Notes under the pieces: generated by a model
Database searches by the model: none
What the model saw: only the letters and a program-made list of their open reading frames with translations
What the model was told of the DNA's origin: nothing
Shown here: in pieces, positions 34,801-44,389 of the stretch
How positions within the stretch are numbered: position 1 is the stretch's first letter
Layout: every line of letters starts with the position of its first letter
NCBI GenBank assembly: GCA_002897655.1
Contig: BDTJ01000035.1
Coordinates: forward strand, 1 to 56,053
DNA: 56,053 nucleotides
Direction of reading: 5' to 3'
Origin: an archaeon BMS3Abin17
GTDB taxonomy: Archaea > Nanobdellota > Nanobdellia > Pacearchaeales > GW2011-AR1
Position numbers and translations under genes: made by a program

Positions 34801-36082
34801 ACAGGAATTTTAACTCTTTAATACTCATCTCTTTTATCTTATCTTTATTTTTCTTTTTCCAGTTTTCTATGAATTCACCTATCTTAAAATCAACTTTTTC
34901 TTTTGCATAAATTCTGCCTGATTTTACAAATGTGCTTTTATGCTTTTTCTTAAATGCCTTTACATTTTTTATATCTTTTAATTTAGGTCCTGAATATAAA
35001 ACTCCTGGTTTGCCTTTAACAACAAAGAAATATCTTGCGGATTTCTTCCCGTTATAGCTAAATCCCCTGTTTTTAATTTCAAAAAAATTCTCTATCTCTG
35101 AACTAAAGTGCTTATAGAACTTTAAGAGTTTGCTTCCGGCAACATCTCCTTCCTGTTTATTTGTATCTGCCTCCAGCAGAATAAATTCATATTTTTTCTT
35201 TTCTGCTTCTTTCTTTATTTTTTCTAAATCTGTCTTTTTAATCTCAAATGATTTCTCTGAAGGGTTTTTAAGGAAATTTTCACATTCTTTTTTAAATCTG
35301 TCAAATGTCTCCTGCGAGAGTGCAGCCAGAGCATTTCTTTGCTTGTATGTTGGGTCAATTAATATTATTGGAGAGTGCAGTTTAGAGCTGTTTAAATCCA
35401 TTAAGACAGCTTGTTTATTTTTGTAATGCTTCTCAATATCTATTATTGTTTTGCCTTTGATTTTTGCCATCGCTTTTATGAATTTTATAAATGTCTTATA
35501 ATAGTATACTAATAGTTCTAATCCATAACCAGAGAATCCCTGGACATATGATTCTGCACCATAACACTTGTTAGCGTAGCAAAAAGCTTTTGCAAGTCGT
35601 ATATCATCTAAAGTAATTTCTGATTTTATTTTTTTATTAATGTATTTAACATGGAAAAATGACAGGTCCGTGATGTTCACAGCCTCTTTATTATTTTTTA
35701 CCTTAATTACTGGTATTAACTCAATAATGAGGTTTTGGGTTGCCTTTATTTTAAAATAATCCCTGGAACCATGGATAACTGAATATTTTGAAACATTTTT
35801 AAGTATTTTTTCTGTTAAATTTGAAATTGCTTCTCCCCTCTCTTTTGGAAATCTTATAAACACATCCACATCATAATAATCTTTTTTAATTAAAGTATTT
35901 TTAGCAGAACTTCCCCCAATAAAAATATCTGCTTCAATGCCTAAATCTTCCATACTTTTTTTAAATTTCTTAAGAAATATTCCAAGAGAATCTTCAATCT
36001 CCTCCAGTTCTTTTTTGGAGGGCTTTATCTTGTCTAAAACCTCTTTTAAGATAGAGTTGATTTTTTTACTCATAATGAACAT
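34799..36082 (-). CDS. cca: archaeal class I CCA-adding enzyme
   Basis: FIGGSSAKNTLIKKDYYDVDVFIRFP; ESYVQGFSGYGLELLVYYY; LIDPTYKQRNALAALS. Confidence 0.92.
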   Translation of the reverse strand: MFIMSKKINSILKEVLDKIKPSKKELEEIEDSLGIFLKKFKKSMEDLGIEADIFIGGSSAKNTLIKKDYYDVDVFIRFPKERGEAISNLTEKILKNVSKYSVIHGSRDYFKIKATQNLIIELIPVIKVKNNKEAVNITDLSFFHVKYINKKIKSEITLDDIRLAKAFCYANKCYGAESYVQGFSGYGLELLVYYYKTFIKFIKAMAKIKGKTIIDIEKHYKNKQAVLMDLNSSKLHSPIILIDPTYKQRNALAALSQETFDRFKKECENFLKNPSEKSFEIKKTDLEKIKKEAEKKKYEFILLEADTNKQEGDVAGSKLLKFYKHFSSEIENFFEIKNRGFSYNGKKSARYFFVVKGKPGVLYSGPKLKDIKNVKAFKKKHKSTFVKSGRIYAKEKVDFKIGEFIENWKKKNKDKIKEMSIKELKFL

Positions 36083-36127
36083 AGTCTAGCAATATTTATA
36101 AACTTATATTAAACTATAATTTATAAA

Positions 36128-36943
36128 ATGAAATTAAAGAAAACAAATATTAAAAACTGGGTTTTGATGGCCCCCCTAGTCTTGCTTCTAAGTTGTGTTT
36201 CATTAGGCTCACATCCCACACTGGAGCAAAGAGCAGAAGTTAGAAAATACTCTTCAGATAAAGTTATTCCAGATTATATTTTAAGAGTAAAAGATAAGGA
36301 TTCAAAAAAAATCAGGAAAATGAAAGATATCTTGGAAAATGTTCCTGACGCAATACAGAAAAAAATAAATGATTTTGGAGGGAAAGTTCTGATATTTGAA
36401 GGAAAGATGACTGATAATCCAGAGCTATCTCACTTGAAAGGAACATTTTTAGGTTATAGAAGAGTTGAGGATCTTGAAGCAACATACTGGAGAAAACCTA
36501 GGATTGCTGCAGTAAAGCTAGTATTATCTGGTTCTTATGGGGGTGGTAATCCAGTCCTGCATGAATATGGACATCTTGGAGATCATGCTTTTGGTGATAT
36601 TTCTGAATCAAGTGAGTTTAGGAAAGTTTATGAGGCAAATCCCTGCACTTCTTCATATTCTGATGGGCTTCCATTATGCAATTCCTCATCTGTCTTTCTT
36701 AGCAGATCAGAATATGCTTATCTTCATGAATATTTTGCAACCTTGTTTGCAGATTATTCTTTTTCTGATAGGTTAAGGGCAAAATTAAAAAAAGAATACC
36801 CTGAAGCACATGAATTTTTTACTAATTTCACAATGTATTATGCCTCTAAAGAATCCAGGAAAGAGTTGAAAAAAGAGTCTCCAGAGGTTTATGAATTTTA
36901 TACTGATTTAGAAAAAACACTTCGGGTATTTAACAACCGTTAG
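36128..36943 (+). CDS. putative zinc metalloprotease lipoprotein (ATLF-like)
   Basis: lipobox VLLLSC; VLHEYGHLGDH ... YLHEYFATLFADYSF. Confidence 0.72.
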   Translation: MKLKKTNIKNWVLMAPLVLLLSCVSLGSHPTLEQRAEVRKYSSDKVIPDYILRVKDKDSKKIRKMKDILENVPDAIQKKINDFGGKVLIFEGKMTDNPELSHLKGTFLGYRRVEDLEATYWRKPRIAAVKLVLSGSYGGGNPVLHEYGHLGDHAFGDISESSEFRKVYEANPCTSSYSDGLPLCNSSSVFLSRSEYAYLHEYFATLFADYSFSDRLRAKLKKEYPEAHEFFTNFTMYYASKESRKELKKESPEVYEFYTDLEKTLRVFNNR

Positions 36944-36950
36944 AGTGATA

Positions 36951-37253
36951 TTAATCTTCTTTAGTTGGATCTTTTATCTCCTTTATATCCTTCATATTTT
37001 CTCTTAATGTTGAAGCTAAATCAATTATATATTTTCCCTCTTCAAGCTTGTAGATTAATGGCCTGTCTTTTCTGAATAAATTTACAATATCAATCTCAAA
37101 CTTTCCAGAGCCAGTAACTCTAACCGATTCTATGTCAAGTATAACAGGAGTATCTTCTTCTATAATGCCTGCCATCTCCCTGATATCTTTTTCAATTGTT
37201 TCTTTTTCCTCTTCTGGTATCTCAATAATATGGCCATCTTTTATCTTCTGCAT
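36951..37253 (-). CDS. hypothetical protein
   Basis: 100 aa ORF. Confidence 0.6.
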   Translation of the reverse strand: MQKIKDGHIIEIPEEEKETIEKDIREMAGIIEEDTPVILDIESVRVTGSGKFEIDIVNLFRKDRPLIYKLEEGKYIIDLASTLRENMKDIKEIKDPTKED

Positions 37254-37420
37254 CTGCTCCTCTCTGATATAAAAGAAAAAATGACCCTTGCATTTAGCAC
37301 ATCCCTCTAGTATTTCTTTGCTTCCAATTGGGATAATCCTTGAGCATTTAACACATTGGTGCGGTGAAATTTTTAATTACCTCCAAACATATTTTTTCAA
37401 ATGGTGTTATACTTATAAAA

Positions 37421-38020
37421 TTATCTATAATCTAATATTTTACTGGATTTTCTTCTATTCTCTTCTTTAGTTAACCACTGTAAGTTTTCTGGAGAAAAAG
37501 CTTTTTTTATTTGTTCTGAATCGTTTAAATTAAAAGAACGTAGTGGGAGGAGATGGTCAATTTCAAAATTCTTCAAATTTTCGGGGAAGGGCTTTAAACC
37601 ATTTATGGTTTCTTTCCAATTAATACCATATTTTATTGAATTCATTATCTTTCCCCTTTTTGAATATTTTAATAAAGCATGATTAAATGAACGCCTTAAT
37701 CTATCTGCTACGGCATATTGTTTGTCTATTTTCCGTCTAATTCTATCTCTTTCATTAATTCTTGCCCTAACTTCTGGCCTTTTTCCATATTCTTTCCAGT
37801 ATTTTCTTCTCCTTTCTCTATATTTTGTAACTGCAAGAACCCTATGCCTTTCTCTCCATTCTGGATGGTCTTTCCTAAATTCCCTCATATTTATCCTGTT
37901 TTTCTCTCTAATTTCTGGGCGTCTATTGTAATGTCTTTCTTGACATAAATTACTACAAAATATCTTTGCTCTTGGTTTTTTTATCTCTCCCCCACAAAAT
38001 TTGCAAATTTTTAGAATCAT
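37421..38020 (-). CDS. HNH endonuclease-like protein with N-terminal Zn-binding motif
   Basis: CKFCGGEIKKPRAKIFCSNLCQERHYNRR ... FEIDHLLPLRSFN...AFSPENLQWLTKEENRRKSSK. Confidence 0.85.
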   Translation of the reverse strand: MILKICKFCGGEIKKPRAKIFCSNLCQERHYNRRPEIREKNRINMREFRKDHPEWRERHRVLAVTKYRERRRKYWKEYGKRPEVRARINERDRIRRKIDKQYAVADRLRRSFNHALLKYSKRGKIMNSIKYGINWKETINGLKPFPENLKNFEIDHLLPLRSFNLNDSEQIKKAFSPENLQWLTKEENRRKSSKILDYR

Positions 38021-38098
38021 AATAAATAAAATGCAAAAAACTATTTAATAATTTATATTTTCTTTTTAGTGATAATTTCTTTTTACAAAAAATTAAAA

Positions 38099-38515
38099 TT
38101 ATTTATTCAGCATTAATTCTATCTTCTTTGGGTTTCTTTTTATCTCTTTAACAACTGTCGCAGGCCCAATTATTGTGACTGCTCCCAAATCTCCGCCTGC
38201 AAGAGCATTTACAAAACCTGACTTCATTTTTCCAAAAAATCCTCCGCTCCCCCCATTTCCAGAGATAACTGCCAGCTCTATGCCTCTGAAATTCTTAACA
38301 TGCCCTATCATTGCCATTGTATCTCCAATAAGTCTTGCTTCCTCCTCAGATTTTAATTTTCCCTGCAATATAAGTATATTGTTTCCTAAAACAATTCCCA
38401 GGATTTTTCTTATCCTTTGATTACCATCTAAATCTCTTATCTCAGAATAGGGCAAAAATTGTATAGAAAATCCTTTTATTCTTCCAATTTTACCCCCCCT
38501 TTTTTTCTTAGCCAT
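38099..38515 (-). CDS. DUF2073-like conserved archaeal protein
   Basis: adjacent to Era-like GTPase; RKILGIVLGNNILILQGKL..EEEARLIGDTM. Confidence 0.75.
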   Translation of the reverse strand: MAKKKRGGKIGRIKGFSIQFLPYSEIRDLDGNQRIRKILGIVLGNNILILQGKLKSEEEARLIGDTMAMIGHVKNFRGIELAVISGNGGSGGFFGKMKSGFVNALAGGDLGAVTIIGPATVVKEIKRNPKKIELMLNK

Positions 38516-38548
38516 GTTGTTTTTACTAAGTTTTTTTAGTTTTTAAAC

Positions 38549-39190
38549 TTAAACTTTTTTTGACAATTTAAATATTGATTCATAAAATTCCTCTAAATTG
38601 TCCCCATATTTGGCACTTATCCCGATTGCATCGTATTCTGGGAATGCTGCCTCAATCTTTTTCATGTCTGATTTTTTCAGGTCAATTTTGTTTGCAACAA
38701 TTAAAACAGGGATTTTTCTTGCAACCAAGTTCCCGATTATTGTTATATTAACCTGATTATAAGGATTCTCAGTTGAATCAAGAACTATCACTACCATATC
38801 CATGTCATCAAGCCATTTTATACTCTCAATAACCCCCTGTGTTGCCTCTTTTGCTCTTCTTTTAGCATCTTTCTTTTTTACTTTAAATTTTAGAAAATCC
38901 TCAAAGTCTATCTTTGTAGCAATGCCAGGGGTATCAACAATCTTGAAAGTAATCTTTTTTCCTTTGTAACTTATCTCTACTTTTTCCTTAAACTGAACAT
39001 TTCTTGTTTCATGAGGAACCTTGCTTACACTCCCTATTTCCTCACCTGTAAAATCCTTGCAAATTCTGTTTACAAGACTTGTTTTCCCTGAATTAGGAGG
39101 TCCGTAAAAACCAAGTTTTATATCCTTTTTATTCCTGAAGATGCTTGTGAATACTCTCTTAACAAAACTCTTGAAGATTTTTATTACCAT
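38549..39190 (-). CDS. Era-like GTP-binding protein
   Basis: GFYGPPNSGKTSLVNRI, VDTPGIA, VANKIDL. Confidence 0.92.
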   Translation of the reverse strand: MVIKIFKSFVKRVFTSIFRNKKDIKLGFYGPPNSGKTSLVNRICKDFTGEEIGSVSKVPHETRNVQFKEKVEISYKGKKITFKIVDTPGIATKIDFEDFLKFKVKKKDAKRRAKEATQGVIESIKWLDDMDMVVIVLDSTENPYNQVNITIIGNLVARKIPVLIVANKIDLKKSDMKKIEAAFPEYDAIGISAKYGDNLEEFYESIFKLSKKV

Positions 39191-39263
39191 ATTATAGTTT
39201 TATTAAAATGCTTTATTAAGCTTTTCTGTATTTTATCACTTATTTCATTATAAAGCCATATTC

Positions 39264-41972
39264 TTATCTTGGCATTCCCAGAGGTCCTCTTGGCCTGAAT
39301 CTCTGGTTTGGTGCAGGGGGGATTCTTCCAGTTGGTTGAGGAATCTGTTTTTTCCTCCTCAGCATTCCAAAGATTTTTCCTGGAGATATTTCAAACATAC
39401 CTGTTCTTTTTCCTGCATATTTCTTCATGATATATGTTACTTGTTCAGAATTCCAGCCAGATTTTCTCAAAGATGATTTTAGGGCATCGTCACCCAGACC
39501 TTTTTTCTTTGCATTATTAATATAGGTTATTAAGTTATATATGTTGTTTCTGTTTTTGAATAAATAATTCTCGTATTTTATCTTATACCATCTTTGAAGT
39601 ATTACATACATGATAAATGCAAGGATAAATAAGAAAATCATGATTAATCCAAATATATACCACTTTTTTTTGCTTGGAACAAATTCTCCTGGGTCTTTAT
39701 ATCCTGTTATGTCTAATCTATCAAGACTGGGAGAAATAAATGCAGGCAAGCTGGCAAAGTCAATATCCTCTGTTGTTGAAAATGTGATGGTGTATGCCTC
39801 TTTTTTTAATCTTATATATTCATATCCGGATTTCTCACTCTCTAAATAATTTGCATCAAAATCCAGGTTTTCAAGTTTGCGTATAATAAGATAGGAATCA
39901 TAACCCACCCCCTCTTTTTCACTTGTCTTTAATTCAAATATTCTTAGAAGAGGTTTCCCAGAACCCCCATATTGCACTGAAAACTCCTTGAACTTTACCC
40001 TTGTTTCCATATTTTCCATGTTCCAGAAGAGTATTGCATTAATGTAAGATTCTCTCTTATCGGATTCATAACTTCCTCCGCCTATTTCTTTTAAGACATC
40101 TAGATTTATGTTTTTTTCATCAGGGTAGAATAAGAGGGAGGCTGTATTTCCACTTTCGCTAATTGATTCAGGAATTTTTAATGCTAACAACCTTGGCATT
40201 ATTAGATTATAATCTTCTTCTGAATCAGCTTTTTTAAAATCTTTTTGCAGTGCTGTTATTTCACTATCAAGTGAATCAATATCTAATCTTGAATTTAAGC
40301 CTTTTTGCTCAAATTCATCAAGACTTTCTATCTGCTCCTTTACCTTGGCCAAATCCCCCTGCATTTCTTCAAGGCTTGTGTTTATTACTTTTTCAGGAGT
40401 CTCAATAGTTATGTCAAATGTCATGTAAGAAGTTCTCTGGCTGGAATCTGTTATTGTTATCTTCATCTTATATTGCCCTGTAGAATCATAAGTATGGATT
40501 ATTTTGTTTGTTGAACTTGTCCCTGTTTGATTATCTCCAAAATCCCATTCATATTTTGAAATATTGCCTGATGCTGAGACTTGAACCTCAAACTCAGTTG
40601 GATATGCAGAAGCAGTTTTTGTAGGTGTTAATGATTTTATTACAGGAACACTCTCAACAAAAACCTTTTTTGAAAAAATCTCTTTATCATTTAATTCTAA
40701 TCTGAAGGTGTAATTTCCTAAGTTTGATAAGACAGAAAAATTACCCTTGTTTAAGGATATCTTATTAAAATCCATTGTTATTGTTGCAGGAATCTCAGAG
40801 ATGTCATATATTTCATCCTCTATTATCCCTGAAAATGATGGAGTGCTGTATTTTATAGATAAATCCTTTATTGTTATGCTTTGGTCCTCTCTAGGGATTA
40901 TCTTTACTGGGACAATACAGTCATTTAAAGAGCAGTCACTATTTCCATATTTTTCAATTATATAATCTTTCATTTTATTAGAAATAGTCTCTCCATAGTC
41001 CAGGGAGTTATTTATCAATAAAGTTCCAACCCCTCCAAAACTTTTTCCTTCTGCAAAAATCTGATAAGCTGCAGTTGTTTTTTTATCATAACTGGGATTT
41101 CCATTAAATCCACAAGCTTCAGAAGAATTAGATGTCTCATACCCCTTTATTTTATTCTCACCCCCCCCTCCATCAGAATTAATGCAGACATAATAATTTT
41201 TTTGTTCTTTTACTAGATAATTTATATTGCATGATATTTCCCCCCCGCTACTTGTAGCTTTAGGCAATTCACAACTTCCCAAATCTGCATCATAAAGGTC
41301 ATAGAGTGTCATTGTTAATATTTCTGAACCATTGCCTGTTTCTTTAACCCATGCCCCTATTTTAAATCCAGGAGATTCAAGGAGATTTATTCTCTGGCAA
41401 TAAGGAGGGGTGACTCCAATAACTCCTTCAACAGTTTGCTTAGAATCATCAAAACAACCATAACTTTTTACACAACTTTCTCCTGAAGATTTATAATTTC
41501 CTGTGTCTATCTCCCCGTCATTTAATATATCTATCTTCAATTGATTGCTGCAGGAAGAAACAGCATCACTGTCAATTGTAAAGTCTATAGAGTCTATGCT
41601 ATCTATGTTCTCACTAAATTTAAATCCTATAAGGAAGGGGTTCATTGCCTCTAAATCAAAATTCTTTGCTGTACCTCCATTACTTACAGAATAATCTGGA
41701 CTGCAGTCTTTTGTATTGCATGAATACGAAATATCATTAGTTTTATCAAGCAACTCAATAAGAGTTATAGAATCGCCTTTAGAGTCTTCAAAAAGAGAGT
41801 TTGTGGGTTCGCCTGCCAGACTTATGTTTATCCATCCTTTTATATTATCAGAGGCTCCGTATTGAGTATCAATTGAATAAGATAGATTTCCAATCTCAAA
41901 ATCTGCACTTGTAAATCCAACTAATAATGTTCCCAGTATAATAAAGATAAGTAATTTACTAATCAACCTCAT
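39264..41972 (-). CDS. large surface protein with PKD domain and C-terminal TM
   Basis: signal-like N-terminus; YEWDFGDNQTGTSSTNKIIHTYDSTGQYKMKITITD; WYIFGLIMIFLFILAFIMYVI. Confidence 0.85.
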   Translation of the reverse strand: MRLISKLLIFIILGTLLVGFTSADFEIGNLSYSIDTQYGASDNIKGWINISLAGEPTNSLFEDSKGDSITLIELLDKTNDISYSCNTKDCSPDYSVSNGGTAKNFDLEAMNPFLIGFKFSENIDSIDSIDFTIDSDAVSSCSNQLKIDILNDGEIDTGNYKSSGESCVKSYGCFDDSKQTVEGVIGVTPPYCQRINLLESPGFKIGAWVKETGNGSEILTMTLYDLYDADLGSCELPKATSSGGEISCNINYLVKEQKNYYVCINSDGGGGENKIKGYETSNSSEACGFNGNPSYDKKTTAAYQIFAEGKSFGGVGTLLINNSLDYGETISNKMKDYIIEKYGNSDCSLNDCIVPVKIIPREDQSITIKDLSIKYSTPSFSGIIEDEIYDISEIPATITMDFNKISLNKGNFSVLSNLGNYTFRLELNDKEIFSKKVFVESVPVIKSLTPTKTASAYPTEFEVQVSASGNISKYEWDFGDNQTGTSSTNKIIHTYDSTGQYKMKITITDSSQRTSYMTFDITIETPEKVINTSLEEMQGDLAKVKEQIESLDEFEQKGLNSRLDIDSLDSEITALQKDFKKADSEEDYNLIMPRLLALKIPESISESGNTASLLFYPDEKNINLDVLKEIGGGSYESDKRESYINAILFWNMENMETRVKFKEFSVQYGGSGKPLLRIFELKTSEKEGVGYDSYLIIRKLENLDFDANYLESEKSGYEYIRLKKEAYTITFSTTEDIDFASLPAFISPSLDRLDITGYKDPGEFVPSKKKWYIFGLIMIFLFILAFIMYVILQRWYKIKYENYLFKNRNNIYNLITYINNAKKKGLGDDALKSSLRKSGWNSEQVTYIMKKYAGKRTGMFEISPGKIFGMLRRKKQIPQPTGRIPPAPNQRFRPRGPLGMPR

Positions 41973-42020
41973 TTTACTATCTCAAGAATAACAGATTTAT
42001 AAATATTCCTCAATATAAAA

Positions 42021-43424
42021 TTAATGTCTTCTCTTTTTTTGATTCATTGCAATATATAATAATACTATTACAATCACTGTTATTATAAAATTAGTATAAC
42101 CAAAAAAAGGAAGCTCTATTTGTGCAGGGCAGATTACCTGGTTACTTCCACCCTCACATGTTGCTTCTTTTCCATCAGGGTCATAATGCCAGTATCCATC
42201 ACCACCTAAAACCCAAAGAGGCCCAGAAACAGGGGTTGTATTAATATTGATTGGGTTCCATAAATAACTTGCAATCCATGAGTACATATAAAACCCATCT
42301 GCACAATCATCTGTGGTATTCTCATTATAACTGCAGCTTCCTATTTTTGAAGGAGTCCCCCCTTCATCACTGCAAACCTCATCTATTACATCTACTCTGT
42401 TTCCCATGCACTCTTCATCTTCCCATATACACTCGCAATTACTCCATATATCACACCCATCTGCACCAGTAGTTACCTGTCCGCAGACAAATCCTCCTCC
42501 CTCATTTGCTTCCACAGTACTGCCTGCAACATTACAGGTATTGACATCATTTTCACATTCTGATTCATTCTTATAATCAGAGCATCTGCCAATTCCAGAG
42601 CAATAAGTTTCGCTAAGCGTTGTTACATTAAGAATATTCTCACTATTTTTTCCATTAACCTTAAAGAAAAATTCATAAGTATCATCTAATTCAGTCCCCC
42701 CTGAATCTATATCTTCTGATGTTATTTTCCATGTGACACTTGAACTTAAATTAGCATCAATAACTCCTGTTATTGCATCTGCACCTGTTCTTATATCATC
42801 ATTTCCGAATAATCCATCATCCTCGTAAATACTAAAATCAACATCTGTTCCTTGACTAAGTCCTGAGTTTTTCAAGATTAATAAAACCTCTGTTGTTCCG
42901 GGAATAGCCTCTATAGATGTTGTTATTCTATTTCGGTTCAGGTCTGCAAAATAAGCTCTTTGAAAGGTTGATTGTTTACAGCATATTTTTTCAGGATAAA
43001 CACTAAAATTTCCCAGATGGGCATTGGTGCTGGAAGATAATGAAATCATTTCAATAGGATATTCTCCAGGGCAAGAATCAGTTGAGCTTGTACAGTTCAG
43101 ACTTTCATAACAAACATTGGAATTATAATTAGTGTTTTCAGGAGTTTCTGCATGAGCATTTGTATCTGAGGAAAGCCCAACAACCTTATTGTATCCATCA
43201 CATGTTGTGTCTCCTACGCCAAAATCACAGCATAGAGAATAACTATAGAAGGATTCACTCTCTAATTCACCATGAGCATTTGCAGTATCAGATAAGTGCA
43301 TAATATCATATTCAAGAGCATCACAACTAGTTTTGACACTGCATGTATCAGCAGATATAAATCCAATGGATGCAATTATTAGAAATAAAAATCCTAAAAA
43401 AATACCTGCTCTTTTTAACCCCAT
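42021..43424 (-). CDS. Cys-rich secreted/surface protein with TNAH repeats and C-terminal TM
   Basis: N-terminal signal; three LSxxTNAH-type repeats; C-terminal FIITVIVIVLLYIAM. Confidence 0.8.
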   Translation of the reverse strand: MGLKRAGIFLGFLFLIIASIGFISADTCSVKTSCDALEYDIMHLSDTANAHGELESESFYSYSLCCDFGVGDTTCDGYNKVVGLSSDTNAHAETPENTNYNSNVCYESLNCTSSTDSCPGEYPIEMISLSSSTNAHLGNFSVYPEKICCKQSTFQRAYFADLNRNRITTSIEAIPGTTEVLLILKNSGLSQGTDVDFSIYEDDGLFGNDDIRTGADAITGVIDANLSSSVTWKITSEDIDSGGTELDDTYEFFFKVNGKNSENILNVTTLSETYCSGIGRCSDYKNESECENDVNTCNVAGSTVEANEGGGFVCGQVTTGADGCDIWSNCECIWEDEECMGNRVDVIDEVCSDEGGTPSKIGSCSYNENTTDDCADGFYMYSWIASYLWNPININTTPVSGPLWVLGGDGYWHYDPDGKEATCEGGSNQVICPAQIELPFFGYTNFIITVIVIVLLYIAMNQKKRRH

Positions 43425-43521
43425 TTTATATTCTTACCAGTAAAATACAATTTATAAATCTTCTCAATTTCCCAAAAATATTCAAAAGGTTTTTAAATAA
43501 TCAATTCTTAATCTAATAAAG

Positions 43522-44199
43522 ATGGTGAGTATAAATATTAAATTCTCTAACAGGGTTTTATATACATTTATAGCTGTAGTTGTAGCAATATTATTTAGTG
43601 TGCTTGTTTATGCTGTGGCAGGAGTTAGTCATGACGCAACTGAAATTGATTTAAGTGCAGGGGTTTCTGGCGATGCAATATTTAATGGTAATGTTGGTAT
43701 TGGGACTTCAAGTCCCCAATCTTCTTTGGATGTTGCAGGCGATGCAATATTTAATGGCAACGTCGGTATTGGAACAACAAGTCCAACTCAAAAATTAGAT
43801 GTATCTGGTCAAATTCATGCTACTGGTAATATCTGCAGTGATACAAGCGGTGGAGCATGTTTGAGTGATATCATTTATCCGGATTGTCCACTATCATCTG
43901 TTGATACTGGTTATGGTTTTTGTTTGGATAAAAGTGATTTTTCAGCTGATACATGGTATAATGCAGAGGCCATATGTGCGTCACGGGCAAATGGAGAAAG
44001 ATTATGCACACTGACAGAATGGCATCTTGCCTGTGAGGCAGGAATAATCAGTCCAGCTCTTACGACATGGATTCATCAGTTTAATTCTAATGGCCAGGCT
44101 ACTACTGCAGGCTATTTTGCAACAGGTGATTGCAACACTGTGGGTCAGAATGATCCTACTTCAAGTCTGAATTTCAAGTGTTGCTCTGATATAAGATAG
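43522..44199 (+). CDS. tail-fibre/adhesin-like protein with C-terminal FGE/C-type-lectin-like domain
   Basis: two DAIFNGNVGIGT(S/T)SP repeats; YNAEAICASRANGERLCTLTEWHLACEAG...FKCCSD. Confidence 0.75.
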   Translation: MVSINIKFSNRVLYTFIAVVVAILFSVLVYAVAGVSHDATEIDLSAGVSGDAIFNGNVGIGTSSPQSSLDVAGDAIFNGNVGIGTTSPTQKLDVSGQIHATGNICSDTSGGACLSDIIYPDCPLSSVDTGYGFCLDKSDFSADTWYNAEAICASRANGERLCTLTEWHLACEAGIISPALTTWIHQFNSNGQATTAGYFATGDCNTVGQNDPTSSLNFKCCSDIR

Positions 44200-44389
44200 A
44201 GAGTTTAGAGTTAGAAAATTAATTCCGTAATTACTTACTGGTTTGAAGCTAATTTTCATTTTATCGACGATAGAACAAAATTTGGTAAAATTGGAAGATA
44301 TTTTTTATCGTCGGGAACTTCAGAAAGCTAAGTAGATACTTAATTTCCAAATATTTAAAAACTATAGTTTCTTAATGCCTCTAATAAAG

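Noticed and set aside
37421-38020. HNH protein as a Cas9/retron/defence nuclease
   Set aside because: Short protein with a simple Zn-motif plus HNH; looks like a free-standing homing-type endonuclease with no defence partners nearby.
43860-44199. DGR variable-protein target
   Set aside because: C-type-lectin/FGE-like domain is suggestive, but no reverse transcriptase or template repeat is visible in the window.
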